32,874 nt of DNA, from positions 1-32,874 of the forward strand of contig CAZTYH010000031.1 in assembly GCA_964617565.1 (NCBI GenBank). The letters are read 5' to 3'. The translations under genes and the position numbers were made by a program. Below the pieces are notes generated by a model, which searched no databases, was not told the origin of the DNA, and was given only the letters and a program-made list of their open reading frames with translations. Below are positions 8,409-17,800 of this stretch, in pieces. Origin of the DNA: JAKJGV01 sp964617565. Lineage in GTDB: Bacteria > Verrucomicrobiota > Kiritimatiellia > CAIQIC01 > JAGNIJ01. How positions within the stretch are numbered: the stretch's first letter is position 1; each line of letters begins with the position of its first letter.

Positions 8409-9377
8409 TCACTTTCCGCTTCGGGGTTCCGTGCGACCAGCACGATATGCTTGAATTATTTTTTGAACCAGCTCGTGCCGGACGACGTCCGAATCGCTGA
8501 GTTCAGCAATTGCGATTCCGTCCACGGCGGCCAGCGTGCGCCGTGCTTCCAGCAGGCCGGAAGTCTTGTTCGTGGGGAGATCTATCTGCGTCAGGTCACC
8601 GGTGATCACGCATTTCGAGTCGAATCCGAGCCGGGTAAGAAACATCAGCATCTGTTCGGGAGTCGTATTCTGGGCTTCGTCGAGGATGACGAAAGCGTGA
8701 TTCAGCGTCCGGCCCCGCATGTAGGCAAGAGGGGCGACCTCGATTACGCCGCGCGCCATGTTCCGCTCGATATCATCGGGTGACATCATGTCATACAGCG
8801 CATCGTAAAGAGGCCGCAGGTAGGGCAACACCTTGTCGTGCATGTCTCCGGGCAGAAAGCCCAGGGCTTCGCCGGCTTCCACCGCGGGCCGGGTCATGAT
8901 AATGCGACTAACCTCGTTACGCAGAAGTGAACAGACCGCCATGGCCATTGCCAGGTAGGTTTTGCCGGTGCCCGCCGGGCCGATCCCGAACGAAATATCG
9001 CAACTGCGAATGGCGTCCACGTAGGACTGTTGCCCGAATGTCCGTGGGAAAACCGGCGGCTTTCCGGGACTTACATCAATGCGCGACGTGTACAGGCGTT
9101 GCAGGTCCGACTCGCGTCCTTCGGCAAACGCGCGAAGCGCGAAGACGACTCCATGCTCCCGGAGCACGGCGCCCGAATCCCGCGCCTTGCGAAGGCTGTC
9201 CACGAAACGCTCGGTCAACGCGACCTGTGTGTCGTCGCCCTCGATGCGCATCCAGAGGTCCCGCGCCGTAACGCTTACCTTGAGCGTTTTCTCCATGCGG
9301 GGCAGGTACTCTCCGCGGCGGCCGCAGATGTCCACGGCCTCGCGCGCATTGTCGAAATGGATCGTGGCTTCGCTCAT
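8409..9377 (-). CDS. phoH: PhoH family ATPase (PhoH-like/YbeZ)
   Basis: A 322-residue PhoH-like P-loop NTPase of the YbeZ group, thought to act with YbeY in RNA metabolism. An N-terminal KH-like region (about residues 5-70) precedes the ATPase domain. Walker A is GPAGTGKT (~130-137) and Walker B is FVILDEAQN. The PhoH blocks TRPAVEAGEALGFLPGD, YMRGRTLNHAFV and VITGDLTQIDLP are all present. The start ATG at 9377 overlaps the stop of the upstream HIT gene as ATGA (9374-9377), so the two are translationally coupled. It is followed 10 bp later by pgpH and then ybeY, the order seen in many bacterial phyla. Confidence 0.95.
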   Translation of the reverse strand: MSEATIHFDNAREAVDICGRRGEYLPRMEKTLKVSVTARDLWMRIEGDDTQVALTERFVDSLRKARDSGAVLREHGVVFALRAFAEGRESDLQRLYTSRIDVSPGKPPVFPRTFGQQSYVDAIRSCDISFGIGPAGTGKTYLAMAMAVCSLLRNEVSRIIMTRPAVEAGEALGFLPGDMHDKVLPYLRPLYDALYDMMSPDDIERNMARGVIEVAPLAYMRGRTLNHAFVILDEAQNTTPEQMLMFLTRLGFDSKCVITGDLTQIDLPTNKTSGLLEARRTLAAVDGIAIAELSDSDVVRHELVQKIIQAYRAGRTEPRSGK

Positions 9378-9856
9378 TCGTCTTTGAACTCTTTGCGCAA
9401 TATACCCCACAACTCGGAAAGGGATTGGGGCACGACGCGCACGTCGGCCATTACCGTGATGAAATTGGTATCGCCCGACCAGCGTGGCACAATGTGAAGA
9501 TGGATATGATCCTTCAGGCCGGCGCCGGCGGCTTCGCCGATGTTGATTCCAATATTGAAGCCGTTTGGCTTGATTGTTTTTTTAAGCACCTCGATGGCTC
9601 GGACGGTGAGCTGCATCATTTCCGCGTGCTCTTCGCTGGAAAGGTTCTTGAGCTGGTCAACGTGACGATAGGGGCAAACCATGAGATGCCCGCCCGTGTA
9701 GGGGTAGCGGTTCATGACCACCGCGCAGGCCTTGCCGCGTGTGAGGATATGGTTTTGCCTGTCCCTGCGCGCCGAAAAGCTTTTGCAGAGAAAACAGCCC
9801 TTATCCTTGGCCTTCTTGAAGTATTCAACTCGCCATGGAGCCCAGAGTTCTTTCAT
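9374..9856 (-). CDS. HIT family nucleotide hydrolase/phosphorylase
   Basis: A 160-residue histidine-triad protein. The catalytic triad motif reads HIHLHIVPRW (about residues 117-126). It is preceded by VMNRYPYTGGHLMVCPYRH, the conserved substrate-binding strand, and GFNIGINIGEAAGAGLKDH. An N-terminal CFLC pair suggests a structural zinc site, as in Ap4A-phosphorylase-like HIT proteins (WAPWRVEY at the N-terminus is typical of that branch). It probably acts on dinucleoside polyphosphates or nucleoside phosphoramidates, but the exact substrate cannot be read from sequence. It is coupled to phoH by a 4-bp overlap. No obvious Shine-Dalgarno precedes the ATG at 9856. The upstream methyltransferase ends 50 bp away. 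Confidence 0.92.
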   Translation of the reverse strand: MKELWAPWRVEYFKKAKDKGCFLCKSFSARRDRQNHILTRGKACAVVMNRYPYTGGHLMVCPYRHVDQLKNLSSEEHAEMMQLTVRAIEVLKKTIKPNGFNIGINIGEAAGAGLKDHIHLHIVPRWSGDTNFITVMADVRVVPQSLSELWGILRKEFKDE

Positions 9857-9906
9857 ATGGGGGGATTCTGTCTGAACACAGGATTCAGATCAAGAGGCCA
9901 GTTGGA

Positions 9907-10656
9907 TCATGCGTTTTTGTGGCAAAGCGCCATGATTTCATACTCATCGAGCTGTAGCGGACCTTTGTTCCAAGCTCCGGCCGTGCCGCCCCAGACGTGA
10001 TCCACCAGGAAGCCCGCCTGATGCAGCATCCGCACCAATTCCGGCGCGGTGTAGCTTCTCTCTCGTGACGTAAACGTGATGGGTCCGTCGGGCGATTGGG
10101 CGACGATGGGACTCGTCTCGACAAGGGTGAGGGGATTGAATCGTCCGGCCCGCACATCCTCCTCGGTGGCGGCGCGGATGGAGCGGCATGCGTTGAGCAC
10201 GTTGAGCAGGAACCGTCCGCCGGGTTTGAGCGCGAAGAAGACATTTTTCAGAATGTGAATGTCCCGATCCACCGGGTCCTCTACCGAACCGAGCAGGCAG
10301 AGAGCCCCCTCGCATAACGAGATGGCATGGTCGAACACTTCTGTGGCGTGATACCTCTGCGCGTCACAATGGATCAGTTCGATCTTCACGCCGACTTTTT
10401 CCGCCGAGGCCGCCGCCTGATCCAGCATCCCGCGCGATAAATCCACACCGGTCACGCGCAGGCCGTGTTGCGCCAGCCCGATCGCATGCCGTCCGATGCC
10501 GCAACCGAGATCCAGCACCGACTGTCCTGGACGCATGCCCAATTCCCGGATCAAAAAATCAATTTCGAACGCCGTGTTTTGAGCAAAAATCTCGTTCTTG
10601 TATTGGCCAGCATGGGCATCAAAGAAGTCTTCCCACTCACCGTGTGCCGTTTCCAT
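9907..10656 (-). CDS. Class I SAM-dependent methyltransferase
   Basis: A 249-residue soluble methyltransferase with a Rossmann fold. Motif I is VLDLGCGIGRHAIGLA (~residues 47-62). The acidic end of strand beta2 follows in VTGVDLSRGML, then HCDAQRY for the adenine pocket, and LKPGGRFLLNVLN for motif III. The C-terminal part (ERSYTAPELVRMLHQAGF) is typical of small-molecule methyltransferases of the methyltransf_25/11 type. The substrate is unknown. AGGAGA lies 9 nt before the ATG at 10656. It is the first gene of the minus-strand run and is divergent from the TlpA-like gene across 134 bp. That spacer must hold both promoters, but I found no convincing -35/-10 pair in it. It carries only a modest stem (about 10747-10767). 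Confidence 0.88.
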   Translation of the reverse strand: METAHGEWEDFFDAHAGQYKNEIFAQNTAFEIDFLIRELGMRPGQSVLDLGCGIGRHAIGLAQHGLRVTGVDLSRGMLDQAAASAEKVGVKIELIHCDAQRYHATEVFDHAISLCEGALCLLGSVEDPVDRDIHILKNVFFALKPGGRFLLNVLNACRSIRAATEEDVRAGRFNPLTLVETSPIVAQSPDGPITFTSRERSYTAPELVRMLHQAGFLVDHVWGGTAGAWNKGPLQLDEYEIMALCHKNA

Positions 10657-10790
10657 GATGAATTCTCCTGTTCTTGACGCGTTGTCCGCTTATGCAACCA
10701 CAAGATATGATTGGATTAGCGAAGCCTGTTTGTGTATATGTTAGTTGAGACCGGACGAGCCGGTTTCATGTTCAGAAAGGCACAATAGCC

Positions 10791-11789
10791 ATGTTGCAGC
10801 GCGTAAGCCGATTGTTCTTGCGCAGTTGCCTTCCGCTGGTTGTTCTACTATACGGGAGCGCGGTTTTCGCGTCGTCCCCGCATTCGGCAGAGCTTAACGA
10901 ATTAATCGGCCGCGTTCAATCCATGTCGCATGGATACTTCGCCGCTTCCGAATGGACCCGCCTGCTTGGCGATCTCGATGTGCTTTCTGCGCGGGCGGAG
11001 CGCGATCAGGACTGGTCCACCATGCTGGAAGCGCGACTGCTTAAGGCCACCGTGATGGACGACCTCCTTCATGATCCCGAGCGTGCGTTGGCCGTGGTTC
11101 AGCAGAGCCGTCAAAAGCTGAAAACGGTGGCCCCGATCCCGGGTTTTAACCGGCTGTATGTTCGGGAAGCCCAAATTTATGCCAAGCTTGGAGATGAGCG
11201 CTCCATAGGGAAACTGATTGACGAATTCAAGCGAAGTCCTTTTTACGATCCACAGCCATACACCTTTACCGGCGGACAGGGAAGAAACGTACCGCTGGCG
11301 CTGACTCGCCCCCAGGGGCGCGGAGACGATTCCCTGACCGTGACGGCCATGGAGGTCGCGCGGCAGCGGGCGCGCACCGCCGCCGGCCGCATGTTTCCGG
11401 ATTTCGAGTTGGTGGATATCAACGGCCGGCCTGTCAGGCTTTCCGATTACCGCGGACGCGTGGTGCTGGTTGATTTCTGGATGCAGGGATGGACTCCGTG
11501 GCAGCGCGACTTGCCGAACCTGGTGCGCATGTATTCGGAGTATCGTAAAAATGGATTTGAGATCGTCGGAATCAATATCGAGCGCGAGTCGGCGAACCTG
11601 CCTGCTTTCCTTCGCGGCAATAATATGACATGGCCTCAGGTGGCAGGAGACACGACACTCTCGCGGCGATTGGGTCTTTTTGGCGATGCCGCCAACTACC
11701 TCCTGGACCAGAACGGCAATATTATCGGCCGGAATCTGAGGGGCGCGGACCTTACCCAGGCCGTTCGAGCCGCGCTGGGGATTCAGTAA
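10791..11789 (+). CDS. Secreted TlpA/AhpC-TSA-like thioredoxin-fold protein lacking both catalytic Cys
   Basis: A 332-residue exported protein. The signal peptide covers about residues 1-27 (basic start, LPLVVLLYGSAVFA). A helical region (30-190) with TPR-like character precedes a C-terminal thioredoxin-like domain (~198-332). The domain has the expected landmarks: FPDFELVDINGRPVRLSDYRG, VVLVDFW, IVGINIE and LLDQNGNIIG. In TlpA proteins the active site is WCxPC; here the aligned segment is GWTPWQRDLP, with Trp234 and Trp237 in place of the two cysteines. The position of the cis-proline (GVP in relatives) is Ala300. The mature protein appears to contain no cysteine at all, so thiol redox chemistry is impossible. 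A structural, chaperone or binding role is inferred. It lies 100 bp upstream of the giant protease gene on the same strand; functional linkage is possible but unproven. Confidence 0.85.
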   Translation: MLQRVSRLFLRSCLPLVVLLYGSAVFASSPHSAELNELIGRVQSMSHGYFAASEWTRLLGDLDVLSARAERDQDWSTMLEARLLKATVMDDLLHDPERALAVVQQSRQKLKTVAPIPGFNRLYVREAQIYAKLGDERSIGKLIDEFKRSPFYDPQPYTFTGGQGRNVPLALTRPQGRGDDSLTVTAMEVARQRARTAAGRMFPDFELVDINGRPVRLSDYRGRVVLVDFWMQGWTPWQRDLPNLVRMYSEYRKNGFEIVGINIERESANLPAFLRGNNMTWPQVAGDTTLSRRLGLFGDAANYLLDQNGNIIGRNLRGADLTQAVRAALGIQ

Positions 11790-11835
11790 CGGCGGTGATC
11801 CGCTTGTTTTACACCCCCGGATTCCTGTCGTACCT

Positions 11836-11841
11836 TATAAT
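11836..11841 (+). promoter_or_regulatory. Candidate -10 element for the giant protease gene
   Basis: A perfect TATAAT lies 48 bp upstream of the protease start. No -35 at normal spacing matches well; the nearest T-rich candidate (tttaca, 11808-11813) is 22 bp away. It could therefore be an activator-dependent promoter or a chance match. The GGAG at 11876-11879 is the likely ribosome-binding site. Confidence 0.35.
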
Positions 11842-11889
11842 AAGTGCTGACTATGCTTCTCATGGCGGCACGCACGGAGTGTCGCATCT

Positions 11890-14800
11890 ATGAAAAGGTT
11901 GATGGGGGTCACGGTTGTATTTGCCACCCTGCTTGCCTTTGTAGGTTTGCTCTCTCTCCGTTCAATAAACATTCGTTCTGCAGAACGCGCCGCGGGTGAA
12001 TTCCGGGATCATGCGAAACCGCCTGGGAACGATGGAAATGCTCTTTCGCGACGGGGTGGATTTTCCGATGAAATCGCTGAGTGGCGGCACGCATTTTCCG
12101 CGCAGCGTGTCAGATCTCTCGCCGCCGGTTCCAAGGCTCAAGACGTCGTACTTGCCGCAAGAATCATAGATACATCCGCGCGACCGGCTCTTGATGTGCC
12201 GGTCCAGAAACTCACGTCGCGCGGAACCGCGCCTTACCTCGTCCAGTTCGAAGGCCCTGTTGCCGACGCGGCGAAAACGGAACTGGAACAATCAGGCGCA
12301 GTGATCCGGGGATATATTCCGAATCATGCGTTCCTTGTCGAGGTGGCGCCCGAAGTCGTGCCGGCGGTGGCGGCAATTCCTTCCGTGCGTTGGATGGGCG
12401 AATACCGGCCGGAAGACAAAGTGCAGCCGTTTCTCCGGTATGTTGCGCAACGATTGGCTGAGCGCGCGGCTGAGGAGCCAGCCGGCGATGTAGAGTGGCC
12501 TAAAGTCGAGGTGTCGGTGCGGACGCTTGCGCCGGAAGATGTGAAGGCGTTGACCGGCCTGTTGCGCGACTTGAGCGCCGAGGTGCTTCATGCGCAACCG
12601 GGTCGCCGATGGGGCCTCGTGCGTGCGCGGATCACTCCTTCGGAAGCCGTGCTGGCGCAGCTTGCTTCGCGCGGCGAAGTGCAGTGGGTCGAAGAATTTC
12701 TGCCGCGCGTGATGCACAACGATTTCGCGGTGCGGTCGGATCACATGAATGTCACCAACGTCTGGTACACGCATGGGTTAACGGGGCGCCGCCAGGTGAT
12801 CGGTCATGCCGATACCGGCCTTGATGTCGGAACCCTGGCCGGGTTGCATCCGGATTTCACGGGACGGATCCGCGTCGCAATTGCCCGGGGAAGGCCCGGT
12901 AACTGGAGTGATCCCGACGGGCACGGAACGCACACGGCGGGTTCTGTCCTGGGAAGCGGTGCCGGCAGCGCCGGCCAGTTTCGCGGGGTCGCCTACGAGG
13001 CCGAGTTGGTGCATCAGTCGGTCCTGGATGCCGGGGGCGGACTCGGAGGGTTGCCCGCCGATCTTTACGAGCTCTACCTCGAAGCTTATACCAACAGCGC
13101 GCGCATTCACTCGGACAGTTGGGGCTCCTCGGTTTATGGACAATACACTGTTGATTCCCAATCCTCGGACGAGTTCATGTGGGATTATCCGGACATGCTG
13201 CTCATCTTCTCCGCAGGTAACGATGGGCGTGATTTGAACAACAACGGAGTAGTTGATCCGGATTCGATCGGCGCGCCCGCGACAGCCAAAAACATGGTTA
13301 CTGTCGGTGCGGCTGAGTCGGATCGCGCGCCCGGAACGGGGGGGTATACCGGTTATTCCTGGGGTTATGCATGGGGCTCCAAGTTCGGCGCCGACCCTAT
13401 TAAAAACGATTACATCTCGCAGAGCGCGGACGGCATCCGGCAGGGCATCGCGGCATTCTCCAGCCGTGGTCCGACCGACGATGGGCGCTTCAAGCCCGAC
13501 ATCGTTGCGCCTGGCACCGATGTGATATCTGCGCGTTCGCGGGCCCCCGGCGCGGGAACGGGGTGGGGCGCGCATCCCAACACGAACTATGCCTTCAGCG
13601 GCGGCACCAGCATGTCAACTCCGCTCATCGCGGGCGCCGCGGCGCTGGTGCGGCAATTTTTCATGGAACGGCAGGGCATGACCAATCCAAGCGCCGCGCT
13701 GGTCAAGGCGGCCCTTTTGAACGGCGCGCGCTCGCTGACTCCCGGCCAGTACGGCACCAATGCCACGCGCGAAATTCCGCCGCAACCGCGGCCGAATAAC
13801 GTGGAAGGGTGGGGCCAGGCCGATCTCGCTCGCACACTTTTCCCCACGGCGCCGGTGCGGATTACCGCGGATGACACGAACCGATTGGCAACCGGTATAA
13901 CCAATGTGTACGCGCTTTTCATAGGACACACGAACATGAGCCGCGTTACGCTGGCCTATTCCGATTACCCTGCGTCGGCCGGAGCGGGTAAGAAACTGGT
14001 GAACGATCTTGACCTGCGGGTGACGGCGCCGGGCGGCTCGAATTATTTTCCGAACGGGTTCTCCGGTCCGGACCGAACCAATAATGTGGAGGGCATTGAT
14101 TTCGTGCCGGCAGTGTCGGGCGTGTACACGGTTCGCGTAAGTGGATTCAACGTCCCTTTTGGTCCGCAACCTTATGCGCTGGTGTTCAGCGGGGGGTGGG
14201 AGCCGGTCTTTGCTGCGTCCCGGGCAAATACAACCAATACTACGGATGCGATCCCCGTGGAGGCGATGATAAGCTCGTTGCGCGGGGCGGACACCGGCAC
14301 GTTTCGCCTGTATTGGAACACGAATGCATCCGTCCGTTTTCATACCGGAGCGCTGGCCCGGGTTGAAGGACCGGTTTACCGGGGATTCATTCCGCCGCAG
14401 CCGGAGAAAACAACTGTCTATTATTATTTTGAAGCGCAAGTGGATGGCGCGGTTCGGCGATATCCGTCCAATGCGCCGACTTCGCTTTTGTCGTTTCGCG
14501 TTACACCGCCGGTTTACCTGACCGTGACGGGGACACCCGCAGAAATTGCCGCACCGGCTCCGGCCTATGGGATTCATGCCTATGCGGAAAACACACCTGT
14601 CACGGCCTCCGTCACCGCGTTCAGCGAACCTGTTGCGGGCACTCGCTATGCTTCGATGGGGTGGCTGGGGTCGGGAAGTGTTTCTCCAACCGGCGCGATG
14701 CCGCAGGTTGCGTTTGTCATGACGACCAATTCGAAGTTAAATTGGCAGTGGAGCCCTCAATATGCGCTGACGCAGAGCGGGTCGCTGGCCGGCATCCTGA

Positions 14801-17800
14801 GTACTACCAACTGGGTTTTTGCCGGTGCCACAGCAGATACGATTACAGCAGTCGCATCGGTTATGGTCGGCAGCACCAACTATCGCTTTGCGCAATGGGT
14901 CCTCGATGGCGTACGCCATCCCGATCCGACCAATCGAGCGGTGAATCCCGTGACGGGCATTGTGATGGGCGCTCCGCGCACCGCAGTGGCCGTCTATCTT
15001 CCCGTCGCGCTGGATAGCGACGGCAATGGGTTGCCGGACTGGTGGGAAATGTATTACTTCGGGAATACGGGTGTGATGGTTTCCGCGGATGCCGACGGCG
15101 ACCTGTTCAGCAACGAAATGGAATTCCTGGATGACAGCGATCCGCGCGACGCGGGTTCTATTCCCACGCCGCCGGAGATTACTCATTCGGTGATCTCTAC
15201 GCCGCAACCCGTACCTGCGCCGTGGCGCGTGGCGGCCGGGGTGACCGATAGCGGTACGGTGACATCGGTCAGCCTCATCTGGTCGCGTAATGGGGGGGTG
15301 CCATCAACCACCGCGTTTCATTCGGCGGGCGCGGATCTCTACACGAATGCCATCCCCGCGCCGGGCGTGAGCGGCGACTCGTTTTCTTACACCATCGTGG
15401 CGCGCGATGCCGCGGGACTCTCCACCATCAACTCGCACGCGTTCATCGTGGCGTATGGCATCGGCGTGCTGGCACCCACGAATTTCGGAACGATCTGGTT
15501 GCGACCCGGCGGAACTTCGAATGTGCTGTTGCACGTCGAGAACGACGGGCACTCAGAGCTGTTGTGGTCGCTTCAGCAGGCCGGCGCCTCCAGCAATGAC
15601 GGGTGGTGGACGATTTATCCCACCAACGGCTTGTTGACGGATAAAACCGCGACGTCTGTCGTGGTGTCGCTGAACGCGACGGGATTGACGAACGGCGCGG
15701 TGCGTTCGGGATCGCTCGTGTTCCGCTCGAACGATCCGACGCGTCCGAGCAACAGCGTGCCGCTGACGCTGCGGGTCGGTCTGCCGCCTGTAATTGCGCC
15801 GCTTCCGGTTCATAACACGACAAACCTTGTTGATCCTTATGCCGTTGAAGCCGACCTGATCCCGTTTGCGCTGGTGAACACAAACAGGTCGTATGTGTTA
15901 TGGACCACGAGCGGCGTTGAGGGACCTTTCATCACCGGCGCCATGAGTCGAGTTGCGGGCGACCGGTTCCGCGCGCTGATTCCCGCGCAGCCGGTCGGCA
16001 CACGAATCCACTATTACTTCGATGTCACCGGGACGAACGGGCTCGGCGCGCGCCATCCGACGAACGCGCCTGACGCATTGCTCTCGTTTGACGTGGTCGG
16101 TGTGGTGAGCCTTGTCGTAACGGGCGCGCCGCTGGAGGTTGGCAACGTGAATCCGGTTTATGGGATCTATTTGTATCCGTCCGGCACGCTGATCAACGCG
16201 CAGGCCGAAGCGGAGGTCTTCATGCCGGATAAGTCTTGGTACACAAGTTCCGGATGGATGGGGTATGGCAGCGTGCCTGTCTCCGGCGCGACGCAGGAGG
16301 TGTCTTTCATATTGAGCGAGGATTCGGAGCTGAACTGGCAGTGGGACCTTAAATACGCGTTGTATCAGAGCGCGAATGAGGGGTGGTTCATCTGGCAACC
16401 CTCTCTCTGGACCCCGGGCTCGATGGCGGAAACGCTGGCCGCGCCTGAGTCCTTTTTAATCGGCGATGAGGTCTATCGCTTCGGTCAATGGAATGTGGAT
16501 GGCGAGCGTTATCCGGCCTCCGGGGTGGCGATGAATCCGGCGACGGATATCCATATCACGACGACTTCGCGTTACGCGAAGGCGTACTATTACCCCGAGA
16601 GTCTGGATTCCGATGGCGACGGCCTTCCGGATTGGTGGGCTGCGCGATACGGCTTCGGTTTCGATTCGAACCGTCCCGTCGCCCATTACGTGTTCGACCG
16701 CCGATTCGGCGACGAGCTGGTATTGGATGGAACCGGTCATGTGTACGCCGGCGAATGGTCGTGGGACACGAGCGACTCGTTCTCCATGGCGTTCTGGGTG
16801 CGCCCGTCTGTCGTAACGGGAACTCACGGCATGTTCGGTCATTCCGTCTCTCCGGAATGGGCATGGGAGCAGCAGGACGCCCATGTTGCATTTCTATACT
16901 TCGATGCCGGGGGCGGTACTTCTCTGGCGTTGCGCGCCACGAATGTCATGGAGATCAGTCGGTGGCGGCATGTCGCGGTTTCCTACCATTCGGGACTCGG
17001 AGAGGGCGTCCTCTATGTGGACGGACTTGCCGTAGCCACCTCCATGCCTGCTTCCGCATTTTCCGCAGTGGGCGGCAATGCCGTGATCGGCCGAGCGATG
17101 CTGCCACCGGGCGTGGCCTCGGCCTTTGCAGGGAGGGTTGACGATGTCGCGATCTGGAGCCGCGCTCTGCGCGCGAAAGAGGTCGCGGACCTCGCCCTCC
17201 GGGGCGTGCTTTCGAACACAGATCTCGAACTCTTGTTCGCGTTCAACGCGGATGGGGGCGGGATGGCTTTCGACGACAGTGGGAATGAACGGCATGGCAC
17301 GTACAGCAACGGAGCTGTGACGGCCCATACCACGCTCGCGTGGGATAGCTCGGGGAACGGTCATCACGGGATGATTGCCGGCGCGGCATGGCAGGAGGAC
17401 TTGCTCAACGGTTGGAAGCTCGATTTCGACGGCGACCAGTGGGTGGTCGTTCCCCATGCGCCGGGTCTGATGCCAACCTCTGCGATCACGATGACGGCAT
17501 GGGCGAAAGCGGATGCCCTTTACGATTACCATACGTTGCTCGTGAAAGTGTCGGATGAGACTTGGGTCGATGGATACGGTTTGTACGGTTACGGGCTGGG
17601 CAGCACGGATCTCGTGGCGTTTGTGAACCATTTCTGGACATACCATGCGAGCGCCCCGACGACGACCGGCGCGTGGACTCACCTGGCGGCGACTTACGAC
17701 AACGTTTCTCTGGTCGCCTATGCCGATGGCGCGGCGGGCGTAACGAACGCGGTGGCCGGCGGCATAATTCCGAATTCCGGACCATTGTATATCGGTGGAT

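Noticed and set aside
8399..8443. GTG start at 8443 for the pgpH-like gene
   Set aside because: It would begin inside phoH without a ribosome-binding site; the ATG at 8398 leads directly into the expected basic N-terminus.
10657..10790. ttgacg at 10674 with tatgat at 10706 as a promoter
   Set aside because: The spacing is 26 bp, too long for a standard sigma70 promoter.
12778..14577. Long minus-strand frames (265 and 320 residues) inside the giant protease gene
   Set aside because: They lie antisense to well-conserved protease sequence, are rich in Arg/His/Pro as expected for shadow frames in GC-rich DNA, and match nothing.
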